Below are positions 1 through 6,729 of a stretch of 64,000 nucleotides of DNA, one piece after another. The stretch is from Methylomusa anaerophila (GTDB lineage: Bacteria; Bacillota; Negativicutes; Sporomusales; Sporomusaceae). Each line of letters starts with the position of its first letter. Within the stretch, counting starts at the first letter, position 1. The notes beneath the pieces were generated by a model. The model had not been told where the DNA came from, did no database searches, and was given only the letters and a program-made list of their open reading frames with translations. Both the position numbers and the translations under genes were made by a program. The stretch spans positions 3,179,501-3,243,500 of the forward strand of contig NZ_AP018449.1 in the NCBI RefSeq assembly GCF_003966895.1, read 5' to 3'.

Positions 1-34
1 GCAAAAATTAACACGTCAAAGGTTTTAATTATAA

Positions 35-193
35 TCAAAGTGACGAAGAATTATTCGATTTTCCGCTGCCGCTTTCCCCAACGATACCGAGTATCTCCCG
101 TTCGTTAATCGCCATAGTTACTTTATTTGCAGCGGAAACATGGCCCTGATACGTGATTGATACGTTATTCAGCCGCAGAAGTTCCAGCAGGTT
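35..193 (-). pseudogene. ABC transporter ATPase, N-terminal remnant
   Basis: Leftward reading frame of about 50 codons reading like the start of a peptide/nickel-type ABC ATPase: LNNVSITYQG, then EREILGIVGESGSGKS, a Walker A loop. The conserved Thr-Leu that should follow GKS is replaced by a short unrelated tail and a stop at 35-37, so everything after the P-loop is lost. There is no ATG at the 5' end. Family assignment rests on the Walker A context only. It cannot be functional. Confidence 0.6.
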
Positions 194-319
194 ATTTTAC
201 TATAACATTGTTGTCCCTGCCAAGGTCTCCAAGGGGACGTGGGATAGGATAGAGCGGGATAGTGGGTGAGATAGGGGACGGGGGTTTTTGTTGGCATAAT
301 TTTGCTGAGAATGATTAAG

Positions 320-400
320 TTACAGTATAGAAATGGATACTATAAAACAATTAAGTGCGTACTTGTCTGAAAGGATATCCTATAGTTTAATAGTATAGTA
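320..400 (+). promoter_or_regulatory. AT-rich inverted motifs upstream of flavin reductase
   Basis: ATACTAT (337-343) and its inverse ATAGTAT (390-396) lie in an AT-rich stretch before the flavin reductase gene. Such paired half-sites could bind a regulator of HxlR or MarR type, but no such gene is adjacent. The rest of 194-503 holds a G-rich GGATAG-like tract (240-290) and no gene that I can see. Confidence 0.25.
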
Positions 401-503
401 AGAGCCATTCTCTGGAAAGCAGCAATATATGGCGATTGTTTGCCTGTCGGACTGTAACGCCGGAGGATGGTCATGATGAATCCAGAAAGGGAGTGTGTTT
501 GTT

Positions 504-1082
504 TTGAAAGTGGTCGCTTTTAACGGGAGTCCGAGAAGCAACGGCAATACTGCGCAGAGCCTGCAACTGGTCCTGGCGGAACTCAACAAGGAGGGCATCG
601 AAACCGAACTGGTCCAACTGGGGGGAAAGAAAGTATTCGGCTGTCTTGCCTGCGGCAAGTGCTGGGAAACCCAAAATAACCGATGTATTCGCCAGGACGA
701 TGAAATGAATACGTTCATCGAGAAAATAATCGAGGCGGACGGGATTCTGATCGGTTCGCCCACATATTTCAGCAATGTGTCTACCGAAGTAAAGGCACTC
801 ATTGACCGCTGCGGCTTTGTGGCGAAGGCGAATGGCGGCGGCATGCTACGGGGTAAGGTGGGATCTGCCGTTATTGCCGTGCGCCGTGCCGGATCAACTT
901 TTGCCTATTCGGCAATTAATTTCTTTTTCGGCATTGCCGAGATGAATATAGTTTCTTCCAGCTACTGGAACATGACGCTGGCTTTGGAGCCAGGCGATGT
1001 GCAAAAAGATGAAGAAGGGATACAGACCTTTCAGACACTAGGACAAAATATGGCGAAACTTTTGAAGCAGACGCGCGCGTAA
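504..1082 (+). CDS. NADPH-dependent FMN reductase family flavoprotein
   Basis: 192-residue flavodoxin-fold protein. The N-terminal KVVAFNGSPRSNGNTAQ is the phosphate-binding loop of the NADPH-dependent FMN reductase family, and GSPTYFSNVSTEVKALIDR is the second flavin-contact segment. The CLACGKCWE stretch has cysteines as in iron-sulfur flavoproteins, but the full four-Cys cluster motif is not clear. I chose TTG at 504 because AAAGGGAG sits about 10 nt upstream; an in-frame GTG at 495 is too close to it. A cytoplasmic quinone, nitro or metal reductase role is inferred from the family. It is monocistronic by appearance. Confidence 0.8.
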   Translation: MKVVAFNGSPRSNGNTAQSLQLVLAELNKEGIETELVQLGGKKVFGCLACGKCWETQNNRCIRQDDEMNTFIEKIIEADGILIGSPTYFSNVSTEVKALIDRCGFVAKANGGGMLRGKVGSAVIAVRRAGSTFAYSAINFFFGIAEMNIVSSSYWNMTLALEPGDVQKDEEGIQTFQTLGQNMAKLLKQTRA

Positions 1083-1124
1083 TGCTGAATTTATGGCTGC
1101 ATCATAGGGAGGAATGATAAGAGA

Positions 1125-1241
1125 ATGATGTTCAGCGCCGGCAAAACCGCAGTCGATCTCGGTTTTCTAGGCGAAGCCGTCAAAGTTGCCTATGGTATCC
1201 CGCTGAGTATCAGCGGCAAAAGTCCGTTTTTTGACCGATAA
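1125..1241 (+). CDS. Short ORF, probably a C-terminal gene remnant
   Basis: 38 codons starting ATGATG, 18 nt after a GGGAGGAA ribosome-binding-like sequence (spacing longer than ideal). The peptide ends GEAVKVAYGIPLSISGKSPFFDR, which reads like the tail of a larger enzyme rather than a free small protein. I do not recognise the family. It lies between the flavin reductase and a strong GC hairpin, so it may be cotranscribed with the reductase. Confidence 0.3.
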   Translation: MMFSAGKTAVDLGFLGEAVKVAYGIPLSISGKSPFFDR

Positions 1242-1250
1242 GAAAAATGA

Positions 1251-1280
1251 GGACAGGGGCCCCTAGCTAGGCCCCTGTCC
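1251..1280. terminator. GC-rich hairpin after flavin reductase
   Basis: GGACAGGGGCC and GGCCCCTGTCC form an 11-bp perfect stem with a short CTAGCTA-centred loop. No T-run follows on either strand, so it may be an mRNA-stabilising hairpin rather than a true intrinsic terminator. Confidence 0.45.
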
Positions 1281-1374
1281 CGTAATTATAGCTATAAGAG
1301 CGACTAAAGGCCTCTGCCGGTGTTCTTTAGGACTTGGCACAAGCTTGAATGTTGTAAGGAGAAATTCCCATGCA

Positions 1375-1395
1375 TGTACAATTGATAATTGTACA
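1375..1395. promoter_or_regulatory. Perfect 9-bp palindrome upstream of msrB
   Basis: TGTACAATT, GAT, AATTGTACA: a perfect inverted repeat with a 3-nt centre, 58 nt before the msrB start. It is typical in form of a dimeric repressor operator. It also overlaps a 12-codon ATG frame (1370-1408) preceded by AAGGAGA, so a leader peptide is an alternative. Confidence 0.4.
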
Positions 1396-1453
1396 CCTTA
1401 TGGATTGAGGATGACAATTGACGGGTCTTCCCAATTTGCCGGGAGGTAGACAA

Positions 1454-1903
1454 ATGAACGGAAAAAAGGATGAATATGATAAAAAGGTGATGTTAAAAAA
1501 CAAACTTACCGGGATGCAATATCATGTCACGCAGGAAAACGGCACCGAGCCGCCGTTTCAAAATGAATACTGGGATAATGAAAGCGAGGGACTATACGTC
1601 GATATTGTCAGCGGTGAGCCATTGTTCACTTCACTTGACAAGTTTGATTCCGGCTGCGGCTGGCCAAGTTTTACCAAACCTCTTGCCAACAGCAAGATCA
1701 GGAAAAAGACAGACCGAAGCCATAACATGGTCCGCACTGAAGTGCGGAGTATGGCGTCGGACTCGCATCTGGGGCATGTATTCGACGACGGACCTGCTCC
1801 CGGCGGACTTCGCTACTGCATCAATTCGGCTGCGTTGCGCTTTGTTCCCAAAAGCGACTTGGAGAAAGAAGGCTACGGAGAATTTCTGGAGTTATTTAAA
1901 TAA
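1454..1903 (+). CDS. msrB: Peptide-methionine (R)-S-oxide reductase
   Basis: 149-residue stand-alone MsrB, which reduces the R epimer of methionine sulfoxide in proteins using thioredoxin. The SelR domain is complete: [21 protein letters not shown], then [13 protein letters not shown], then [11 protein letters not shown] with the catalytic Cys near residue 129. The Cys pairs of the zinc-binding subclass are not evident, as in many Firmicutes enzymes. GGGAGG seven nt before ATG 1454 fixes the start; a TTG-started extension to 1418 has no ribosome site. The gene stands alone, ending at a bidirectional terminator. Confidence 0.93.
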   Translation: MNGKKDEYDKKVMLKNKLTGMQYHVTQENGTEPPFQNEYWDNESEGLYVDIVSGEPLFTSLDKFDSGCGWPSFTKPLANSKIRKKTDRSHNMVRTEVRSMASDSHLGHVFDDGPAPGGLRYCINSAALRFVPKSDLEKEGYGEFLELFK

Positions 1904-1960
1904 TAAAGCGATTGCGGGCAGCGCCTTTTAGTATCACCCGTTTGATGATAGGACAAAAAG

Positions 1961-1993
1961 GATGCAAGTTGACTTAGCAACTTGCATCTTTTT
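1961..1993. terminator. Bidirectional terminator msrB / sensor kinase
   Basis: GATGCAAGTTG and CAACTTGCATC make an 11-bp stem with a 6-nt loop. TTTTT follows on the plus strand and AAAAAG precedes the stem, giving a T-run on the minus strand too. It separates two convergent transcripts. Confidence 0.85.
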
Positions 1994-2008
1994 ATCAAAT
2001 ATAAGGCT

Positions 2009-3358
2009 TTACTTTTGCCAAGGTATGCGGATTTTAAAAACGGTTCCTTTTTCACTTTCTACCGCTATCGTTCCTCCCATTGCTTCCACTAAACCGCGGC
2101 TTATGGACAAACCCAGACCACTCCCGCCCAGCGAGCGGGTACGGGATTTGTCAACACGATAGAAGCGTTCCCAGATCAACGGTAAATCTTCGCTGGCAAT
2201 CCCTTCTCCCTGATCAGACACGGAAATTTGCAGCCAGTTATTTTCTTCGGTCAATAGTAAGCCAATCTGTGAACCGGCTGGAGCGTGCCGTATGGCATTA
2301 CTCAGCAGATTATCCAAAACCTGCGCAAACCGGTCGGCATCACCGAAAACATAACGCTTATCCGTCTCGATCCGCAGCAGAAGAGACAGATTTTTTTTCT
2401 TTAACAACAGTTCGATCGTATCGGCTTGATGCAGCAGCAACGCGGCTACATCAAGCCGTTCCTGTTTGATAAACATCTTTCCGGCTTCCAATTGCTCCAT
2501 ATCCATAATATCGTGGACTAACCGGGACATGCGATCCGTTTCCGCTAATATCCTTTCTAAATAGTGCGTTTTTTCCTGATCATTTACCGCAATACCGTCA
2601 AGGAGGGCTTCAGTTGTGGCTTTTATACAGCTTAGCGGTGTTTTGAGTTCATGGGAAATGTTGGAGTAAAAATCACGTCTGGTTTGCTGGGTATGAAGAA
2701 TGGCGTCGGCCATAGCATTGAAGGTTTTGCCAAGTGTCCCGATTTCGTCTTTTGTAGTGGCACGGGTACGGCTGGTATAATCTCCAGCGGAGAAGCGCTT
2801 GGCGGCCGCTGCAATATCGGCAATCGACCGGGTTAATTTCCGCGATAGCAATACGGCTAATAAAAAGGCGGCCGCAAGTCCGACAATAAACGGAAAAGAA
2901 TAAGAGCGGATGATGGTTTCCAGGAGGCCCGGGTTGAACTGATAGTAGGCCATCAATAGCCCTGACTTATCTTCTATTGTCACCGGGACTGAAATCATAA
3001 TGGCATTTAGCCTTTTTGTGGAAAAAAGGAACGTATGGGAATAGCTTGCCGTATGACTGGTTTTATGAGAATTTGCATTCAAATCAGCGGGCGGATTTCC
3101 CTGAATAAGCCGACCATCGTTGTCTTCTAGCCAGAATACGGCTCCGCTGGCCCGACCGACCAGCTCCAGCTCACGGTCCGATATGTACCCTGTTTTCAAC
3201 TCCTCGGCGAAAAAGGCGGCAATATTTTTAACATTAGCAGCTAGAGTGCCGCCATGATGTGCAAAATACAGAATTGAACCTAACAAGGTTAGGGCCATAC
3301 AGAGAATGATTGCCACATGGCTGGATAGCTGGCGAAAAAACAATGAACGGGTGATCAT
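2009..3358 (-). CDS. Sensor histidine kinase
   Basis: 449-residue membrane kinase of the EnvZ/BaeS type. Two membrane segments (about 14-35 and 155-172) flank a ~120-residue extracytoplasmic sensor region. A HAMP domain follows (about 172-225), then HisKA with the phospho-accepting His236 in SHELKTPL, and a HATPase domain with DNLLSNAIRHA (N box) and GLGLSIS (G2 box). Its ATG overlaps the stop of the upstream response regulator by 4 nt, so the two are translationally coupled. The ligand is unknown; cell-envelope stress is a reasonable guess given the envelope and efflux genes transcribed away from it. Confidence 0.92.
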   Translation of the reverse strand: MITRSLFFRQLSSHVAIILCMALTLLGSILYFAHHGGTLAANVKNIAAFFAEELKTGYISDRELELVGRASGAVFWLEDNDGRLIQGNPPADLNANSHKTSHTASYSHTFLFSTKRLNAIMISVPVTIEDKSGLLMAYYQFNPGLLETIIRSYSFPFIVGLAAAFLLAVLLSRKLTRSIADIAAAAKRFSAGDYTSRTRATTKDEIGTLGKTFNAMADAILHTQQTRRDFYSNISHELKTPLSCIKATTEALLDGIAVNDQEKTHYLERILAETDRMSRLVHDIMDMEQLEAGKMFIKQERLDVAALLLHQADTIELLLKKKNLSLLLRIETDKRYVFGDADRFAQVLDNLLSNAIRHAPAGSQIGLLLTEENNWLQISVSDQGEGIASEDLPLIWERFYRVDKSRTRSLGGSGLGLSISRGLVEAMGGTIAVESEKGTVFKIRIPWQK

Positions 3359-4026
3359 ACTTTATCCGCCTCAAACTTATAACCGCTTCCCCGCACCGTT
3401 TTGATAAAATCTTCGGCTACGCCCATTTTTTTGCGTATTCTTCTTATCGTAGAATCGACAGTACGCTCATCCCCGTCAAAGTCATAACCCCATAAATTAA
3501 CCAGCAGATTCTCTCTGGTAAAAACCGTATGGGGATGACGGATCAGAAAGTATAATAATTCAAATTCTTTGGCGGATAGTTCAACCACTTGTTCATTAAC
3601 CGAAACTTTCTGTGTTCCCGGTTCTAAGGATAAGGGCGGAAACTGCAGAACATCGCCTGGCAAAGCTAATGTTCCAGTTCGGCGTAAAATAACCTGGACT
3701 CTGGCGACTAATTCCCGCGGGCTAAACGGTTTGGCAATATAATCATCCGCGCCCAGTTTGAAGCCATGGATTTTATCGTTTTCTTCGTTTAATGCGGTTA
3801 AAAAAATAATGGGGACCTTCCGCTGTACAGTCTTGGCAATTTCCCAGCCGGATAGGCCGGGCATCATGACGTCTAATATGAGTAAATCAGGTAAGTGAGC
3901 GGTCTCGATATCCATGGCCGCATGTCCGTCGGCTGCTGCGAAAACCTCAAACCCTTCGCGGCTAAGATACCAGGTAACAATATCGCGGATATCTTTCTCA
4001 TCATCGGCAATTAGAATTTTCACCAT
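3355..4026 (-). CDS. OmpR/PhoB-family response regulator
   Basis: 223 residues: receiver domain with acidic pocket ADDE near residue 8, phospho-acceptor Asp52 in LILDVMMPG and Lys in IAKPFSPREL, then a winged-helix output domain (about 125-220) with ENLLVNLWGYDFDGDERTVDSTIRRIRKKM. ATG 4026 is preferred over an upstream in-frame TTG because GAGAGG lies 10 nt before it. First gene of a two-gene leftward operon with the kinase. It may control the divergent genes from 4.37 kb onward; that is inference from position. Confidence 0.93.
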   Translation of the reverse strand: MVKILIADDEKDIRDIVTWYLSREGFEVFAAADGHAAMDIETAHLPDLLILDVMMPGLSGWEIAKTVQRKVPIIFLTALNEENDKIHGFKLGADDYIAKPFSPRELVARVQVILRRTGTLALPGDVLQFPPLSLEPGTQKVSVNEQVVELSAKEFELLYFLIRHPHTVFTRENLLVNLWGYDFDGDERTVDSTIRRIRKKMGVAEDFIKTVRGSGYKFEADKV

Positions 4027-4366
4027 GCTATACAATCCTCTCTATATTTAAAATGTACATTCCCTCTGTTTAAGGATAACACAAGATTATGGCAGTAATA
4101 TGGCTAATTTAGCGCGGATAGGAATTTTGGGAGAACTTGACACATTCATGACATATTGGCTTGCTATAATTTGCTAAAGCATAGCAATGAGAATTTTAGC
4201 CATACGTGGTCCGCAGCAACTGTAACCTACAATATTAAAACTGGTATGCTGGAGTAGGTTTAGCCGTCTTCTGTTGATGGTGATTGTGCTTAGTGGTCTA
4301 TAGATAAACGCCGAGAGAGGCGAAACTGGCCGAAGTTCGCGGTAAAACAAAGGAGGTATCGGTAAT
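4027..4366 (+). promoter_or_regulatory. Long upstream region with possible structured leader
   Basis: About 340 bases without a gene between the regulator and the first divergent gene. TTGACA near 4138 and TATAAT near 4166 are present but too far apart (22 nt) for one ideal promoter. The last 200 bases carry several short stem-forming segments, including ACCTAC / GTAGGT (4227-4260), CGCC-GAGAGA-GGCG (4309-4322) and AACT / AGTT (4324-4337), just before AAAGGAGG. A cis-acting RNA is possible; I could not match it to a known riboswitch class. Confidence 0.3.
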
Positions 4367-4489
4367 ATGGAATGGTGTAGCGGGTTACCCCTATTGAGAT
4401 TCGTAATGGGCGCAGTATTGATAGTCGGTGTACTCTTTATGGCTCCGGTAATTTGGTCTTTTTCAAAAGATTTCTTGCATCTTGATTGA
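4367..4489 (+). CDS. Small single-pass membrane protein
   Basis: 40 residues with one hydrophobic helix (about 12-30: FVMGAVLIVGVLFMAPVIW) and a charged C-terminus. AAAGGAGG lies about 10 nt before the ATG, a near-ideal ribosome site, which supports it as a real small gene. It begins a rightward run of three small genes before the efflux pump. No family recognised; topology suggests a membrane-embedded regulator or accessory peptide. Confidence 0.55.
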   Translation: MEWCSGLPLLRFVMGAVLIVGVLFMAPVIWSFSKDFLHLD

Positions 4490-4540
4490 CAATGGCGTTG
4501 ATTCGGGGCAGTCGCATCATCGAAAAAGGGGAAGGAAGCT

Positions 4541-4741
4541 TTGGAGCCAAAACTATACTACGCCCAAAAAGAACAATTGCTAGTAAAAATAGACGGCTTA
4601 AGCCGTGATTTGGAACAATTACGGCAAAGTGGGAATCAACAATGTATTCTCGCCGTAACGAATCTGTTGGAAGAAAGCTTACGGGAATTGACTGCCTTGC
4701 GCCAAGCAAACACCAGCTGCAACCGTTGGCGAAAATGGTGA
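4541..4741 (+). CDS. Small coiled-coil hypothetical protein
   Basis: 66 residues, starting at TTG 4541 behind GGGGAAGG. Residues 5-58 are a heptad-like amphipathic stretch (KEQLLVKIDGLSRDLEQLRQ... LLEESLRELTALRQA), predicting one long helix or a coiled-coil dimer. No signal peptide or membrane segment. It lies 51 nt after the small membrane protein and may be cotranscribed. Function unknown; the non-ATG start lowers confidence. Confidence 0.45.
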   Translation: MEPKLYYAQKEQLLVKIDGLSRDLEQLRQSGNQQCILAVTNLLEESLRELTALRQANTSCNRWRKW

Positions 4742-4922
4742 GTTGGGGGGATTAGGAAGGGAAACACTTCGTGTTGCCGTGCCTCATCGATGTAGAGTGG
4801 GCATTTTGGCTGGTTATAGGCAGTACTGGAAGAAATTACGGCTGGCGGTATGGTTAACATCGAAATCGATTGCAGGAAAGTCCAATGATAATTTAACTTA
4901 GAAATTGAAGGAGGACAAAATT

Positions 4923-5423
4923 ATGAACAGCTTAGCCAAAAAAGCCATTATATATTCCATGATCGGTGTCATGCAAATCGGATTTGGTGCATCGGTAATT
5001 GAAGCAGCGCCAAGAGATCATGATCAACGCCAGGAACGACGTTATGAAGACGCCGATCGTGATCACGGCCGGGAACGAAATTATGATGAGCGAATTCGTA
5101 GAGAAAATGAGCGCCATGAGCGGGAAATGCGGCGGCGTCCGCACGAAAGCAAGAGAGAGTGGCAAGAGCGACAACAGCGCGAAAAGAACCGCCATGACCG
5201 TGAAATACGGGAGATTCGGGAACAGCGTGACCGTGAGCGGAAGCACGATGAGCGAGTGCGCAGAGAAAATGAACGCCACGAGCGGGAAATGCGGCGGCGT
5301 GAACATGAGAGCGACAGAGAATGGCATGAGCGGCAAGAACGCGAACGGGACCGTCATGACCGGGAAATACGCGAGATTGCGGCCTTCCTGATTGGCATTG
5401 CCATTGGCTCGTCGAATAATTAA
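4923..5423 (+). CDS. Signal-peptide protein with tandem Arg/Glu/His-rich repeats
   Basis: 166 residues. GGAGG precedes ATG 4923. An N-terminal hydrophobic helix (about 8-28) ending Ala-Ala-Pro looks like a signal peptide or anchor. Then come two near-identical units of about 44 residues with a 54-residue period (55-98 and 109-152), each DERxRRENERHEREMRRR through REW to RHDREIREI. The C-terminus turns abruptly hydrophobic (AAFLIGIAIG). Nearly all residues between are Arg, Glu, His, Asp or Gln, predicting a single long charged helix. The repeats are also visible in the DNA, so they arose by duplication. Envelope location near the RND pump is inferred; function unknown. Confidence 0.75.
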   Translation: MNSLAKKAIIYSMIGVMQIGFGASVIEAAPRDHDQRQERRYEDADRDHGRERNYDERIRRENERHEREMRRRPHESKREWQERQQREKNRHDREIREIREQRDRERKHDERVRRENERHEREMRRREHESDREWHERQERERDRHDREIREIAAFLIGIAIGSSNN

Positions 5424-5437
5424 AGCAATGTGGAGTG

Positions 5438-5459
5438 GCCTCATGGGACGAGGTTTTTT
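5438..5459 (+). terminator. Weak terminator-like hairpin
   Basis: CCTC-ATGGGAC-GAGG followed by six T. The stem is only 4 bp, so termination before the pump genes would be partial at best. Confidence 0.3.
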
Positions 5460-5539
5460 CCAAAAGCCGCCCTAGCCTGGAAGGTGAGGCGGGCATGACA
5501 AATTGCGGCAATATCATCGAAGGACAGGAGGCATAGCAA

Positions 5540-6715
5540 TTGAGGATGAAGTCTTCCCCAAAATTGATTGTTGGTATTATCCTATTGATCGGCTTAGCGG
5601 GATGGGCATTTATGCGGCTGAGTGCCGGCGGCAAAACTGCCGTTAGCCCCCAGATGCCCGGTGGAGCGGTAGCAGTCAAGGCGCTGCGCGTTGCGCAGCA
5701 GGACATACCCATCAGCTATGAGTTCGCCGGGAAAGTGACGGCCAAGGATGAGGTCAAAATCATGTCCAAAGTGTCAGGCAATATCGTGGCCAAAATGGTC
5801 CAGGGCGGTGATACGGTTTACAAGGGTCAGCCTTTATTTAAGATCGACAATAAACAGTATTTGTCGTCTATCAGTTCTGCCCGGGCAACATTGACCAAGT
5901 CGCAGGCGACGCTGCGAAACACCCAAAGAGATGTGGAAAGATACAGGAGTTTGGCGGCGAATGGGGCGATTGCCCGACAAACGCTGGATTCGTATGAAGC
6001 CCAAGCCGAGGAAGAAATGGCAACCGTGGAGGCCAACCGGGCCAGTTTGCAGCAGTCAATCGAGGACGAACAGGATACTCTGATTGTCTCGCCGGTAGAC
6101 GGCCGGATTGATGTCAACGAGGTTAGCATTGGGCAATTCGTGACAGCCGGTACGACGACAATGGCTACCGTATCTTCCGTGGACCCCATCTGGGTGCAAT
6201 TTAGTATGAGTGAAACCGAGTATATTAAATTTGCCCGCCTGGGGGGCGGGACATTACCGGATACATTTAGAGACAATTTGAAGCTTATCGTTACCGATGG
6301 CTCGGAGTATAACCTTACCGGGCGGGTTAAGCAGATTGACAGGGGGATCGGGGACACTACCGGCACCATCACGCTAAAGGCGTTTTTCGATAATCCCCAG
6401 CAGTTTCTGCTCCCCGGGATGTTTGCCAAAATCGTAGTCCCGGGTGAATTTCGCCAAGGGGCGATCCTGATTCCGCAACGGGCCGTAAGAGAACTCTTGG
6501 ATGAAACGTTCGTCACCATCGTTACCGCCGATAACAAGGCGGCGAGCCGCAAGGTCAAAATAGCCGAAAAAGCAGGCAATATGTGGGTGGTGGCCGAAGG
6601 GCTTGCGGCGGGCGACTGCGTGGTTGTCGAAGGCATGGATAAGGTGAAGAAAGATACAGCATTACTTGTTACCATGATAACACCGGAAGATTTGCTGGTT
6701 CCGGCCAAGAAATAG
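5540..6715 (+). CDS. RND efflux membrane fusion protein (AcrA/MexA-like)
   Basis: 391 residues. An N-terminal membrane anchor (about 9-28) is followed by the HlyD/MFP layout: barrel-sandwich half (VKIMSKVSGNIVAKMVQGGDTVYKGQPLFKID), an alpha-hairpin (about 110-175), the second lipoyl half (IVSPVDGRIDVNEVSIGQFVTAG) and the beta-barrel and membrane-proximal domains. It should bridge the inner-membrane pump to an outer-membrane channel in the periplasm. TTG 5540 is chosen because AGGAGG lies 8 nt upstream; ATG 5546 is also possible. It ends 14 nt before the pump gene, clearly one operon. No lipobox Cys is seen. Confidence 0.93.
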   Translation: MRMKSSPKLIVGIILLIGLAGWAFMRLSAGGKTAVSPQMPGGAVAVKALRVAQQDIPISYEFAGKVTAKDEVKIMSKVSGNIVAKMVQGGDTVYKGQPLFKIDNKQYLSSISSARATLTKSQATLRNTQRDVERYRSLAANGAIARQTLDSYEAQAEEEMATVEANRASLQQSIEDEQDTLIVSPVDGRIDVNEVSIGQFVTAGTTTMATVSSVDPIWVQFSMSETEYIKFARLGGGTLPDTFRDNLKLIVTDGSEYNLTGRVKQIDRGIGDTTGTITLKAFFDNPQQFLLPGMFAKIVVPGEFRQGAILIPQRAVRELLDETFVTIVTADNKAASRKVKIAEKAGNMWVVAEGLAAGDCVVVEGMDKVKKDTALLVTMITPEDLLVPAKK

Positions 6716-6729
6716 GGGGGGATTATTAT

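Noticed and set aside
1524..1931. Second plus-strand ORF across msrB
   Set aside because: Out-of-frame shadow; MsrB catalytic motifs are all in the other frame.
4150..4366. Cobalamin or cyclic di-GMP riboswitch
   Set aside because: CCGCAGCAACTGTAA loosely resembles part of a cobalamin core, but the B12 box and the other conserved segments are absent; GEMM motifs are absent too.
4969..5712. Long leftward ORF across the charged-repeat gene
   Set aside because: Mirror of the repetitive Arg/Glu codons; Ala/His/Pro-rich, no start signal.
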